Below the pieces are notes generated by a model. That model had not been told where the DNA came from. It was given only the letters and a program-made list of their open reading frames with translations, and did not search any database. This document shows, one piece after another, positions 10,767 to 23,542 of a stretch of 64,000 nucleotides of DNA. The stretch spans positions 372,001-436,000 of the forward strand of contig JAEUWY010000023.1 of NCBI GenBank assembly GCA_022059125.1, written 5' to 3'. Made by a program: the position numbers and the translations under genes. Each line of letters begins with the position of its first letter. Within the stretch, counting starts at the first letter, position 1. Source of the stretch: Corynespora cassiicola. Lineage: Eukaryota; Ascomycota; Dothideomycetes; Pleosporales; Corynesporascaceae.

Positions 10767-13705
10767 GAGGCCATCCTTGTACATCACTCACACTAACGGT
10801 TCAGGCTGGCGCAAAGGTCGGATATTCTCACGCTTTATGACATGACTTGTTTTTTGATACCCAAAGGCAGTTGCTGCCAACCCATGACATGACCAAAATA
10901 CATCTAATTCTAATCTTCATACTTGTTTTCCACGTAACGTCTTCTTTGTTGCATCCGTGGTGATTATGATGTTCAGCAGCAATCCCCTTTTTCCTTGTCT
11001 CCGACCGGGTACGCCACTGGAGACAGTCATGTCCTTCACCTGGTCCGCTTTTTAATGACACGCCATGCGTGGGGGGTCGTTTTCACTCTGCTATGCCAGT
11101 CTGCTGGTAAAGCAGAATATCCCTTGTTTTGATCTCGACGTCTTGAGCTTATTGCATTCTCTTAGAGGAGGGAAGCATTAGTCACTTGACACGCAGTTTC
11201 TTGTATCTGCTCACGCCATGGCTATTATAGGCCTTGGTTTATAAATTTGAAAACATGTAGTGACTTGAGTTCTCCAGAAGCGCACATGAAAACTGTACTG
11301 CTCTTCCTTTTCAGCGGACTGGCGGTGATTGCGATCTCTCATATAGATTCGATGGAGTGCAATTTTAACAGTATCTTACAGGGGCGCGCAAAAGAGTGGT
11401 ACCCCACATCAGTTGATGCATGTTCCGCGTTTTTTTTTTTCTAGTTTGCCCGGACTGTTTTCCCGCATGACTCTTTGTAAGTTTGGTTCCACATTTTACA
11501 TCCATGGGGTTTTGGGTTTGCGCGCGGGGGAGGGGTCGGTGCACACACATGTAACGGTGATACCCGGTTTTTAGGCTTTGGAAGCTGAGCTGCACGTGTA
11601 ATAGATGTGTTGTATATTTTTATTGGAGGAAGTGGAGAACGGGGTCGAGGGGTGGATCATCACAGCCTGGATAGAAGGTTTTTTTGGTGCGCTGGGGGTG
11701 TGGTTGCATGACAAAGCATACCCTGGCTTTTATTGCGCGTATAGATGGGATTTTGAGGTTGGGGACTTGGGACATCGAGAATACGTGTTGAAGTCTTTTG
11801 TATTCTGTGACCTTTTTGACATTGACTGGGGTTATCCATGTTTTAGATTCGTGGAGCCTCCACAGGTTTGGGTGTGCGCGTGGCGCTTTGTCATTATGCG
11901 TTTTATTCCGCCAGAACCGCTTTTTTACACGGCAAATTTGCCAGTGGTTTTAAGAGGAGTGGTCCAGGGCCGGGAAGTACATGTAGAGCCATGCGCCAGA
12001 TTTTAAGAAGGCCGCTCGAGGGCTAGACGACATAGCTGTAGGACTTGGAAAAATTTAGACCTTTTGGGTTTTGTTTTGCACATGACAGTGTGGAATGTCT
12101 GTTTTAAAATCCTTGGGGAAGCTCGCTGTACATTTCATCAAGCTTTAAGCTTTTAAGTACTTCATTTTTCTCCACATACGCTTTGTAATATGCTATTTTT
12201 TCTGTCTCGTCGTCATGCAGTGACAACAGTCGAGTTTTGGAGCTCCGCGCTCCTCCCTCCATTTGAAGCCAACCTTTCCTCTTTGTACCCAATATAATGT
12301 TGCAATATAGTGTTTGAGATTCTTCTGCTTCCTCTTTTCTCATGAATTTGGTCTCCAATCTTTTATGTTGTTGCCACATACGAGGTAACCAGCAGATTTT
12401 GGTCTGGAAGCATCGACAACAAAACGGTCTGTTTCAATATATGTGCTTTCGAGTGCATTTCAGTATCGTGGGACTTTTTGGCGGAGACGCATGAGTCATA
12501 CTGCGAAGATCTGATCTTTTTTGGTTTCTCTGGCTTGGAGGACCGCGTCGTAGGTGCAGACTACCGATTTTAGAAAATTGGTCAGGAGCATGGTTTGGCA
12601 TGTGTTGTAGACCAAATGTATTATATACATATGAATGTCGTGATGGTGATTTTGGAGAGAGTGTCGCGGGACATGGAATGATTCATTGGGCATTTTTAGA
12701 CCAGAATTCCCACATAGAAATATCAACCGTACATTTTCTCGGTAGACTGCGAAGGATCAAGCCCCAGAACATTATAATACCTGTCCACGTCTTGAGACCA
12801 TATCATGCGGCTTTTCAATGAGTATGTATGACCCGGTCATCATTATTGTTTGGGGTAATTCTTCCAGTTAGGAACAAATCAAGACCTCGTTCGACATGAC
12901 GACACACATTTCCCTTTTAAACTTTGCAAGTTGATGTCTAAGAGATGGGGAACTCCGATGATGTTGAGAGATCCGCCTGCTCATTTCTAGTACTTTACTC
13001 TGTGCAGGGAAGTTGTAGTTCACATGCGAAGATGACGTTGAAATTTTGGCAAAAAGGAGCACAAAAATGCTCATTAAACTGTGTATTTTCTTGTTCTAGC
13101 TGTGACAGTCGAGTATCGAAAGTCATTTGAAGCATATATTGTCCTCTTTAGATTTATGTACCATCAACCAATGCGTGGTTGCCACATAGAAGCAACCAAG
13201 GCGCTTTTTAGCTTGTTCGCTTCTCCCTCCAAATTTAGATCGCAACCAATCAATCCCAATATTGTTTTTCTCAAAGAGAAAATGAAGGCTTCATGGGCCT
13301 GTAAAGTCTGTATCTCGAAACATGGATTTTCGAATAGGGTTTTCATCCATGGGTATCCGATATTACCGTTCCAGGTACTGATTTAAGGTTTGGACCGGGA
13401 ATATGGCATTAAATTGAGGTTTTTATTATTGTCATATGCTGATTTCTTTGGACATACCCCTCTTTATTTGATCATTTTAGGTATGAATAATCAAGATTTA
13501 GAGTAGGTTGCGGGGCTAATTCAACATAGTCGCCATCTTTGCTGATTTTCAGTTGACATGTCATTGTATCCAATATTTAGAAAGACGGGTTAAGTGGTAT
13601 TGAGAAGAAGCTTTTATATTGAAATCTCTCGACGGTGAGGTATATACTGGATATCCAATGAGCGATACTTCAAAATAATTGGTCAAGATCATCGCTTCAC
13701 AGTAC
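10767..13705. other. AT-richer gene desert
   Basis: About 2.9 kb without a supported gene. Composition changes abruptly from the GC-rich region on the left. The few open frames (for example 11,605-12,006 on plus and 12,104-12,379 on minus) show no domain and no conserved splice structure. Two stretches about 1 kb apart look like old copies of each other (listed as a repeat). Confidence 0.55.
12104..13346. repeat. Possible ancient duplicated segment (two diverged copies)
   Basis: Read on the minus strand, about 12,300-12,200 and 13,270-13,090 share the order atattggg, then a ggttg block, then ggagggagnagcg, and a ctcgactgt..cac block. Divergence is high and no terminal repeats were found, so this is tentative. 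Confidence 0.3.
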
Positions 13706-15451
13706 TCATTCTCTTATCGATGGCCGTGCCGATGGTTGCGCAAACGAGACCTGGATATCCTCCAGCGATTGACCTCGAGTCTCTCGCATGCATACAGCAA
13801 GTACAATCAATGTGAATAGTGCAATAGAGCCGAAGAGAAAGTAGGCCCCATGAGCCGACTTTGCCAGGAAGACTGGTGTTGCAAACGCAACAAGCCAATT
13901 CGCAATCTATTTGTCAAACTTATTAGTATTGGATTCACGAGCAACGTGTAAGGAAATCGTCATGGTTAAGTAAGAAACGGCCCTTACAAAGCTGCCACCT
14001 GTCGCCATTGAGTTTGTAGTCGCACGAGTCTTTGCTGGCTGGATCTCGGATGCATATATCTTGCCAAAAACAGCCCATGTGGAGACGTATCCGATTGCGA
14101 AGACAAACACTGCCACGATGACTACCCATCGTGCCACGCCATACGAATGCACCACATTAGCAGCGTAAAGTGAGCCAATCAGAAGCATAGTGCCAGATAG
14201 GATGACGCCACCACAGATAGCAGAAGTGCGACGGCCCCATTTGTCTGCAAGGAGGCTGGCGGGAACGCTGAAAGCGAGCATAAGGATGGCAGAAACTCCG
14301 GACGCGAGGAATGATGCTGTTTGGGACGGTATTCCTGCTTGAGCGAAAATCGTAGGAGCATACTGTGAGGCAGTGTTAGCGAGAACAATCAGATCCTTAT
14401 CTCTAGTTTGCATAACATACGTATAGTACCCCATCTATACCACTCAGTTGAACAAAGGAGAGAATAAAAACCGCAAGGCATGTTTGCAACCGGTATTGCC
14501 TCGTAAAAATCAGGTGTAAGCCTTCCAGGATACCAACTTCAGATGCCGGGTTTTCGATGGGACGCAGGACGTCTTTTTCTGCTTCAGCTTTTTCGAAGTT
14601 AAGATTATCAAGCTCTTCCATGGCTTGACGCCTTTTTCCGTGTAGGATGAGCCAGCGTGGGCTTTCTGGCAAGAAGAACGATCCAGCCGCCCAAATGGCA
14701 GAGAGCGCGGCCTGTAAGACATATGGTAGACGCCATGACATATCACCATCAATGTGGATACTGCCGTAGCAGGAGAAGTACCCTATACATACTCCAATTG
14801 CAGCACCAAATTGAGGCAGCGACACAAATTTGCCACGGCTTCGACTCGGTGCAATTTCGCAGATGTAAACGCCCACGTTGGTAAGGGCGAAGCCTTGGCC
14901 AATTCCCATCAGAGCACGCCCGATAAGGAACAGCCATAGGTAGAACGCAGCACACTCAAGTACGCAACCAATGGTGCAGAGAATTGCTCCGACAATCATG
15001 ATGCGCAGCCGCCCGAAACGGTCTGCAAGGTGTCCGGCAATCAATGCCGGGATAGCGCCACATAGCATGATTAGAGATACGGTAAAGCCGCGCATAGTAG
15101 ATGATAGGTGGCCAAATGTCTCGATGTATGAGGGCATCTCCGTGACAGCACCAACCGAGCCTGTGTCGAATCTGTTATAATATCAGCAAGGGTTTCAGTG
15201 CATCATTAGACCAAGCACATAAAAACATGGAGGTATCGGTAGAGTCAATTTGCATGATGGAAGGGAAATGGCAACGTTTCGCAAACAGCTAACCGGATAG
15301 AAATTGAAATTTGCAAGACTCAACGACGAGTGAAAGATTGTATCCGACGAAAGTACGGTCACTTCCAAACATACCCATTGAGTATACCGCCGAGAGCGAC
15401 AAATGTAGAGGCAAGCGCATAGCCTGGTATCTTTTTGGAACAGAAATGCAT
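13706..15451 (-). CDS. MFS sugar porter (467 aa)
   Basis: A hexose/disaccharide transporter of the plasma membrane. Four exons: 15451-15375, 15171-14421, 14362-13988, 13906-13706. The introns are 203, 58 and 81 nt with gtatgt/gtaagg donors and cag/tag acceptors, and each junction restores a family motif. Junction 1 gives LGGILNG-FDTGSVGAV, the GGxxFGYDTG-type loop of TM1. Junction 2 gives SGIDGVLY-YAPTIF, the sugar-binding TM7 motif. Junction 3 gives MATGGSF-IANWLVAF before the last helices. Other signatures are ADRFGRLR after TM2, ICEIAPSRSRG, PESPRWL before the central loop, DKWGRR after TM8 and RETRGQSLED after TM12. The model starts MHFCSKK; at 467 residues it is slightly short because the N- and C-terminal tails are brief. 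The exact sugar is not predictable. Confidence 0.9.
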
Positions 15452-16682
15452 TGCCGTCAGTTTTATATCAGACGAAAGTAGCGGAAGAGTATCAAAGATG
15501 GTCGCTGTTTTGAGACATGGAAGGAGAGATTTAATAGTTTCTAGGCTGAGAGGAATTTAACCTTATCGGTAGGATCAAGCATAGGTACCTTCTTTCCCCG
15601 CATCTGCACATCGCGAGGCACAGGTTCTCGCTACTTCCTCGCGTAATATGGCGTAATTGCTCTGCACCATTCAAGTATTGTCTTTGCTGATGTGCGACGT
15701 CATGCATGCCCCCAGAGCCATTTAGATGCAGTACTGGCTTATCAGATTTTACTCCGCGAATGCGTATGGCTACCCCTCGGTAGATCAAATTTGATAGCGT
15801 GTCGAGCTCTGCAGATGGTGAACAATGGAGAGAATAGCACCCTATTACGTCATGATCCTACAATTTATTTCTCGTTTAGGTGAATGACAGGAGCGAGCCA
15901 ATGCAGCTTACTCCGTTGACGACCAAGTAATAAGGGAGAAGCACTTGAACAAATGCATGTCCAGCGACTGGGATTTGTCTTATCTGATGCTTGTTTTTTG
16001 CGAATCATACTGTTAGTAGTACTTGGTAGGGCGAAGTAATGCACGATGAATGGCAAGAGAATATTGATGAAGCATTGATGGAGTTGTAAATGAGTTCGTT
16101 CGAAGTTATTCTATCCACATGGCTAAAGATAGCCTGATTTAACTCATTATCATTTCCTGGCCTTGATTGAATGAAACGATAGGCAGAAATTTGTTGGTGA
16201 GGTGATTATTAAAAACACCCGCGAGAACAGAGCATGGGGGCAATATTCTTTGCTAAGATGCCTAGTGTTCGAAGACGTACCAGTAATGTGGTATTCAAAC
16301 AAACTCAGGAATGAATCATACATAGATCGCCTAGCCCTCAATCAAATGTATGCCTCGTCGCGGAATGCGAGCTTGGAGTTGTGTTGTGGTTGAAGATGAG
16401 GTGTAGGAAGCAGAATGTGCAGACATCCGATTGCGAAGCCTATCAACCAGGGCCGTGCGAGTAGACATGAAGTAGTGTAAATTCAATAAATGGTTTAACT
16501 ATGATGCATACTCGTATGCACAGCCGCAAAACCGGCCTTTTGATGCATGGTGAAGGTCACGTGACAAGGTTCAGTGTCGCATCAGGTATCTCCCACCCAT
16601 GCAGGTGGTTAAAGCGCAAATTTGAATTTTCTTTACACCTCAATAAAGAAGGAATGATTCATCTGGGTTCGGATGATTCTTG
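15452..16682. other. Intergenic, nothing recognised
   Basis: It lies between the sugar porter start and the WD40 gene stop, both on minus. It is AT-rich, with stops in every frame, and presumably carries the porter promoter next to 15,452. I see no RNA gene or repeat. Confidence 0.5.
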
Positions 16683-17778
16683 TCAACTCATCATCCAAGC
16701 AACGATGGAACCGCTCTGGCTCGCACAATAAACCCTCTGCCCATCAGACAATACTTTGAAAACGAGTATTGGAGAATCACTTTCGATCGAAGAATCCTTG
16801 GCGTGAAACATCTCCTTCGACTTCCAGAACCTTTTGTTGCCCTCCTTTCTTTCCCATACATGCACCGCCCCATCATAGCTCCCAGAAATGATCCTCCGCA
16901 ACCCTTCAGACCGTTCCCCTGGGGGTACACAGACGGATCTCACAAGCGACGAGCTGACTGTTAAACGAAGTTCCTGGGAACCAGTCGTCAAGTCAAAGAT
17001 TCGAAGTGTGTGATCACTACTTCCGCCCACGATCTTGGTTTCGTCTGGGGAGATGGCGAGGCATGAAATGCCAGCGCTGTGTGTCGCCATTGTGCGGACG
17101 GGATCCCAAGTCGACGTATCCCAAACAGTTATCGTGCCGTCGGCTGACCCAGCTATCAGACATCTCTCGGTCAACAACACCGAGTTGATGGGTGAAACAC
17201 TATTGTTAGTTAGAGTCACCACAGCCTTCGAGGAGTCGGTGTCATTGGGCCGGTATGTCGTTTCAAGCTTTTTTGCCAGCTTATCGAGGTCCCATACTTT
17301 GATGGAACAGTCTTTGGAGCCAGTAGCTAGGTATTTGCTGGAGATCGCTATCGTTGTGATGCCTTCCGAATGCACTTTTTCCGCACTGTGTAGTCGTTCA
17401 CCGGTGGAGAGTCTCCAAATGATGAGTCTGCAGTCGGCCCCACTGCTGAAAATCAAGTCGAGAGGTTCTGATGCTGCGACACATAACACGGATGAAAAGT
17501 GGCCTGATTTCTGGGTAAGCCTCGTGAGAAAGAATGGATAGCGATGACTTCTTACCCTCCAGAGGTGGATGTACTAGCCTTTGGGTTTCGAGAGACCAGA
17601 TTCTTATCGTCGTATCCTTGGAAGCCGATATGAGATAAGAACCGGTGAGCGCCAATCCATAGACTCCAGCCGTATGAGCTTCGGAGGCATACGAGCGGCC
17701 GGGGAAGTACAGAGGCTGTATCGTCCCAGAGTCCTTCCCATCAGAGCTAGGGAGACTTTGGTTATCAAGCTGTGCCAT
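16683..17778 (-). CDS. WD40-repeat protein (347 aa)
   Basis: Two exons, 17778-17556 and 17503-16683, joined across a 52-nt intron (gtaaga..atcag). The junction restores LEG-HFSSVLCVA inside the second blade. I count seven WD units. They end around TTIRIWSL, CRLIIWRL, CSIKVWDL, GTITVWDT, HTLRIFDL, GAVHVWER and GSIVAWMM, giving one complete seven-bladed propeller that fills nearly the whole protein. It is a likely protein-interaction scaffold. There is no extra catalytic domain and no signal peptide. The start is the ATG at 17778 (MAQLDNQ); the open frame continues upstream without an ATG. The specific complex cannot be told from sequence, and fast-evolving standalone WD40 proteins like this are common in filamentous fungi. 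Confidence 0.85.
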
Positions 17779-19978
17779 GGGGTTGGAAAATTCGGTGTTC
17801 TTTTTTTGTTTGTTTAGCTTTAAGCTGAACAAATAAAAGCAAATAATCTAGGCTTTGCACATCTAGGATGACGTCAGCAAATTCAATCAGGCTGAACAAC
17901 GGTCAAGTGATCTTTGCAGTCGATGAGAATTTGACTAATAATATGCTGCGCGCATGTTTGTATTTAGTGATGGGAAATGTCACTGGAACATGGAGATATA
18001 TTAGATTCTAGGACGCTTGTATCCATGGGCAGCTTCTCAGGGATGGAATTTTTGGTGTGCATTAACAATCGTAAGAGTAGTTGAGAAGTTATTTGTGTGG
18101 TTAGATTGGAAGCTTTTCAAATTGTATGCAACTAAGAAGCGAGAGCTCTATAGAGATTCGTAGCAAAAAAAAAATCAAACCTTTTGGTTCCTTCAAGGTG
18201 AGCCAGGAGATGTATGGAGGGATACAGCAACTTCTTAGCACGAAGATCCACTCCAAAGTTTTACTGAAACCACAAATTGTCACATTTAGGCCGAATAAAA
18301 GTAACAGAAACGATACGTGCAAGCTGTAGATGCCACATGAGGGCCTGCAGCCTTCAAATGATAACACGTGACCAAGCTTACGCGAATTGTAGAAGTGGAG
18401 GACCTGCTCCACATGTGAAGATTTGGGATTTTTCCAGGCGCGATAGATTTCAGTTAGGGGTTCCTATTGTATTTGAAATCCGAGAGCCACCATCAAGAGT
18501 AAAACACGTACTCTACTTGGAATGGTACCTGAATACCTAAGTAGGTATGTGTGTCAATAGCTCATAGAGATACTATTCCACCCCTGACCTTAGAAGACTA
18601 AAGGAGTAACAAAAAGCACTCCATTTTCCAAATTGGTGGAGTGTGGCTTGTGATGCTTGCTTGATTAGGTCGCACGTAGGTCTACAATGTGTTACAATCC
18701 ATGAATACTTCAATGCTATCCATTCAGTTTGCACACGGCCAAACCTCCCTTTATCCATATCCGACCATGTAGCAATGTGGGATGTCAGTAGGCGTCGCGA
18801 ATAATACATGGCTATGGCACTTGTTTAGTATTTCTGCTGCAGTAGATACTATTGTGACAACGCATGTAATCCACAACGACTTTTGTGCAAGGCTACACAA
18901 CTTCTACAACCATTGCACCATTACATGATTCCCGCCATGAAACTGGCCATCAAGGTCGAGATGAGGCTGTAAGGCGAGACATTAATGTCATGGTCGATCG
19001 CATCCCTAGCTCCGGGATCTCCGCCGACCACGCAGGTACTAGTCTAGTGATCCGCCAAAGCTACTCATTCACCAAAAAAAGCCCTAAGCACTATCATTAT
19101 GATCGCGAGTCAGAATCAATCGCGCGGAGGCTGGCTCGAGTGTGTGGGCAGACGCCATCAATTGCCATCCGCGGGGAATCTAGAGTGCGGAGCCCGCCGC
19201 CGAGCCGGGTGGAACTGCTAAACAGAGCTTGACGTCGACAAGCTACGAAACAACGAGCCGCGGTGCGATAACGAAGCGCAAAGGCCTCCTGGATGATTGG
19301 GCCGCACTATCGCCTTATCATCCCACCTACAAAGCGACGACAGTAATTGAAAACCTGCTCTCGTGAGCAAAGCCGATGCGCCCGTGCCGCCGTGCAACCG
19401 CCTAGCTGTCACTGCCGTAGGACAAAGCTTCGCCCTGCTACGACGTTGGGAGCCGGTTGTATAGGCGGCCCTGCTCTGCCCCCTCCCAGCGTCGCTTCGG
19501 CGCTGACGCGCGCTGGATAAAGTTCGCAGATCGCATCAGAACTAACGACCAAGACGGGAAGACGTTCGCAACGGGGCGAACCGGGGGGGCTCGCGTTCGC
19601 GTCTTGCCGACCTCCCCTCGTCCTGCCGCCCACTCTTGCACGACTCGCCGCCCTTTACGGCGGGCTCTAGGCCGCTGATACACAGCCGGCTGTTTTCGAA
19701 TACCCCATCTAACGGGATATGGAGGGCTGGCCTGCCGGACGGTTGCGGGCTTATCGGAGGGCGCTCTGCAGTGTGGAGATCGGCGCCGGCAGCGCGTTCA
19801 CGTATTCTGGCCTTGCGCGTCCCGACACATATGAACTGGAGATCCCGCCTGCGTGGAACAAGGCAGTGAATCGGCTCCTTTTTTTTTTTGTTGGGTTTGA
19901 TCTCCAAATACCACCCCATTCCCTGGATTTGCCTCCCCCCGGATCTTGGCACCTATCCGAGGACGACATTTGAGCGCC
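17779..19978. other. Divergent intergenic region, 2.2 kb
   Basis: It lies between the WD40 gene (-) and the permease (+). The left half is AT-rich without coding signal. The right 800 bp is more GC-rich and has a poly-T run near 19,879-19,889, just upstream of the permease ATG. No gene or RNA was recognised. Confidence 0.5.
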
Positions 19979-21667
19979 ATGGCAGATAACGAATATTCGG
20001 GTGACGTCGAGAAAGGTGGTACCCGGACGGGATTGTATGTGGCAGAGGGCCATGCAGTCCCGGGGGAGAGCTTCGAGTATGGGACCAGCACGTATGCGAA
20101 GCTTATGCGCCTGGCGGGCAAGCTGCATGTCGAGCAGCGAGGAATAGAGCGAGTTCCTGAAGATGAACGGACCGATACGTCGCTTTTGAATGTCGGGACC
20201 ATGTGGTTGTCTGCCAACATGGTCATTTCGAGTTTCGCGCTCGGCCTACTCGCTCAGCGTCTCTTCTACCTCGGATTTGTCGATGCCTGCCTCGTTTGCA
20301 TATTCTTCAACCTGATCGGCGTGATTCCGGTATGCTACTTCTCGAGTCTGGGCGCAAGGTTCGGGTTGCGGCAGATGGTGTTGTCTAGGTTTTGGTTCGG
20401 ATGGCACAGCGTCAAAGTCAGTACGTGAGCATCTCATCTACAGCTGGAGTCAGCCTCCTGCATCAGCATGATGGTATGGCCAGAATGACCAGAAAGATCA
20501 GGGCTGACTATAACAGTCGCTTTCTTCAACTTCCTTGCCTGTCTCGGTTGGTCGAGCATCAATGCCATCGTTGGTGCTGAGCTGCTCCATGCAGTCAACC
20601 ACAACATCCCCGGTTACGCTGGAATCATTATCCTCGCTACCTGCACGCTGATCATCACCTTCTTCGGGTACAAGGTTGTCCACATATACGAGTTCTACTC
20701 TTGGATTCCAACCTTCATTGTCTTCCTCATAATCCTCGGAACGTTTGCCCACTCTGGCGACTTCGTGAACATCCCCATGGGGGTCGGAACGTCGGAGCTG
20801 GGCTCGGTGCTCTCGTTTGGTAGCGCCATCTTCGGCTTCTCAACGGGTTGGGCGATTTGCGCTGCAGACTATACAGTATATCAGCCGGCGACACAGTCAC
20901 GGACCAAGATCTTCTTCTCCGCTTGGCTGGGCCTCTTGTTCCCTCTGCTATTCACTCAGATGCTGGGAATCGCCGTCATGACTGCGACGACCATCAACGG
21001 CGGAGACAACCGGTACATGGCAGGCTACGAAGTGTCAAAGACAGGAGGTCTCCTTGGCGCCGTCTTGTTCCCACCCCTTGGAAACTTTGGGAGATTCTGC
21101 CTAGTCATCATGGCGTTGAGCGTGGTGGCAAACAACACGCCCAACATTTACTCCGTTAGTCTCAGTCTGCAGGTGCTTGGCCGGTGGACACAGCGGGTTC
21201 CGCGCTTCGTCTGGACCATTGTGGCGACGGCCGTGTACATAGCGATCGCCATCCCGGCGTACGAGCATTTTGAGACAGTGCTGGAAAATTTCATGAATTT
21301 CATCGGTACGTTGTTCGGTATGACTCCAGTTCCCCACTGACTGTGGACAGGATATTGGCTTGCCATCTACGAGGGTGTTGCTTTCTCTGAGCATTTCCTG
21401 TACAAAGGTTCGATTAAAGGATACAATCCTGCCCACTATGATCAGCGCGATAAGCTGCCGCCGGGAATCGCTGCCATCTTTGCCTTCTGCTGCGGTATTG
21501 CCGGTATGATTACTGGTATGAGCCAGGTGTGGTTTGTAGGCCCGATCGCGCTCCACGCAGGCGTTGCACCCTTCGGCGGAGATGTGGGGGTCGAACTCGG
21601 ATTTTGTTTTGCATTCTCGAGTTACACCGTAGCGCGGTATTTCGAGAAGAGATATTTTGGTCGCTGA
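19979..21667 (+). CDS. NCS1-family purine-cytosine permease (515 aa)
   Basis: An integral plasma-membrane proton symporter for cytosine and/or purines (Fcy2/Fcy21 type). Three exons, 19979-20420, 20517-21305 and 21351-21667, with introns of 96 and 45 nt. Splicing restores HSVKV-IAFFNFLACLGWSS and MNFIG-YWLAIYEGV, both conserved stretches. Family features are the N-terminal GIERVPEDERTD before the first helix, NMVISSFALG in TM1, GWSSINAIVGAELL, WAICAADYTVYQP and NNTPNIYS. The late loop PAHYDQRDKLPPGIAA precedes the last helix pair. Length and about 12 hydrophobic spans fit the family. The ATG at 19979 lies in gcgccATGG. The substrate range is inferred from family only. Confidence 0.92.
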
Positions 21668-23542
21668 GAACTTTGTTCTTGCGTGAGTCTGTGACTGGAA
21701 AGGGGGACCTAGTCATCGGGCCAAGCCTGCAGTCGTGGCATACCGCCGGAATATCGACCTAACTACTCTGCTCGAATCGCAATATTGAATTAGCATGGTC
21801 AGCCGTCTTTCTAATTAACAGGCTATCCCGACATGATAAATCTCGGGAATGGCGTCAGACATCGCATGCCAGCAGGCAGTTGGGCCTCCTCGAGCTGTGA
21901 TGAACTGCTTCTCGGTTGATGTATCGAAACCCTTCATACTGCCGCTAATCTGCTCATACTACCGCAGTTGGACATGATGATGCCGCTACCGTGAAGTTTG
22001 AAAAGGGATATAAAGGTCGCATGCCCTTGGGCGTAGAAATTTGTCAGTGTCGATGGCGCGCAACTCTCGGTATTCAGTTCTTGGGAGCAAAGGTCGACCC
22101 CTTCCGTGCCTTGGGAAAAAACTGGATGCCTCAGGCTTCTTCGCGCGCGCCTCCCTTCCAAGCCTCACCGCCAAAGAAAGAAAATGAAGAGGTGCATCAG
22201 CGTACAGCGACAAGACCCGGGTCTTTGATTTCGAAACCGGACGAAGGAGCCACTTTGTTTTCACGAAGCTTCTCCCGCATCGCACGGCATGGTGCCTGCC
22301 ATGTGAAAAGACCCAAAGCGTTCATTGCTCCGTTTCTTCTGGCGCGGGTCAGGTACTTGCATTGACTCGAGACAATCCACAATCCCCCACTCATTTTGGC
22401 TGCTGATTCATTGGCGACGCCGCAGCAACGGGCAGCGAAGCGAGGCGGGTGGAACCTCGGGCTCGGGTCGCTTACTGAAGGCGCACTGGGCTGGTTTCAA
22501 GCCCCGTAGACTAATGTTCCTCCAATCAGGCATCACGTCGATTGCCTGTTGTGGAAAAGCTCACCGTGCTGGATCGTGCTGGACCGGAATCCGACTGCTA
22601 GGTTGGTGACGGCGTTCCTGTCCAGATGCACTGTGGCTTGAGAAAAGATAGGAGTTCGCCAGAGCCCTATACGCCAGAGTACGACGAGTTCCCTAGCCGC
22701 GGCTTGGAGGTCTCTCGTCGCTATTGACAATTGTTTGCACCGAGTCATTTTTTTTCTTTTCGTTTCCTCGAGGCGCTCCCGAGGCATTATGCGCCCGGCA
22801 TGCATCGTCCTGCAAACACAGCCAACCTGATTTGACGCCATCACACTATGATGGGTTGACAGGCGCCACTTGCAATGCATCGCTCTAGGCACACTTTGAC
22901 AGAAACAACCAAACATCTTGGCGGCGGTTGTACCCAATGGAAATTTGGTCAGGGGTGGTGAGCGTCATGTTTCAAACGCGCGCTAGCCGTTTCCTTAGCC
23001 TAACATGACCAGCATCGGCTGGTTCCTGACCATCGCGTGAGGCTGGACCAGCGTAGACACAGTACCAGGCGCGGGCACGTCTGAGCATGCCTCTGTGCTT
23101 TTTTTTTTTGTTTGCGCTCTGTCGAAACGTTGCGGCCCACATGCTCGCAACGCCAGGGGCCCCATCTAATATCGGGACTTACGAAACCAGCCATATTGCC
23201 AAGGATAGCACGACTCCGTGAGCGTTGCGCCGCCGTTGTCTAACTCTCCACCGCCCTGGGACCTAATCTTCCTTCAGATGGCGGGCGGGCGGGCGCCTGG
23301 CTAACACGGGACGATGGGGGCGCGGGCAGCAGAGATAAATAGAGACGAGGCTGCTCTCCCAGAACGACATCCTCATCTTCAGGTCATCAGCTTCTTTGGT
23401 TTCTACCACTTCCACTCTTTCTTCATTCATTCATTCGTCCCTTCACTGTGTGAAGCCGGTCAGACACTCATTTCCAACCACCCAACCTTCGTTTTCGACA
23501 ATCAAAGCTCCCTCTTTTCGAAGAACCACCCCATCCATCACA
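21668..23542. other. Intergenic, 1.9 kb
   Basis: No supported gene. It has a poly-T run at about 23,099-23,109. The last 300 bp is C/T-rich leader sequence of the AA9 gene, including a repeated cattcattcattc tract near 23,423. Confidence 0.5.
23334..23341 (+). promoter_or_regulatory. Candidate TATA-like box of the AA9 gene
   Basis: gataaata lies about 200 nt before the start codon and is followed by a pyrimidine-rich leader. The position is compatible with a core promoter element, but no transcription start is known. Confidence 0.3.

Noticed and set aside
11605..12006. 133-codon plus frame in the desert
   Set aside because: Trp/Phe/Val-rich composition from G/T-rich DNA; no domain.
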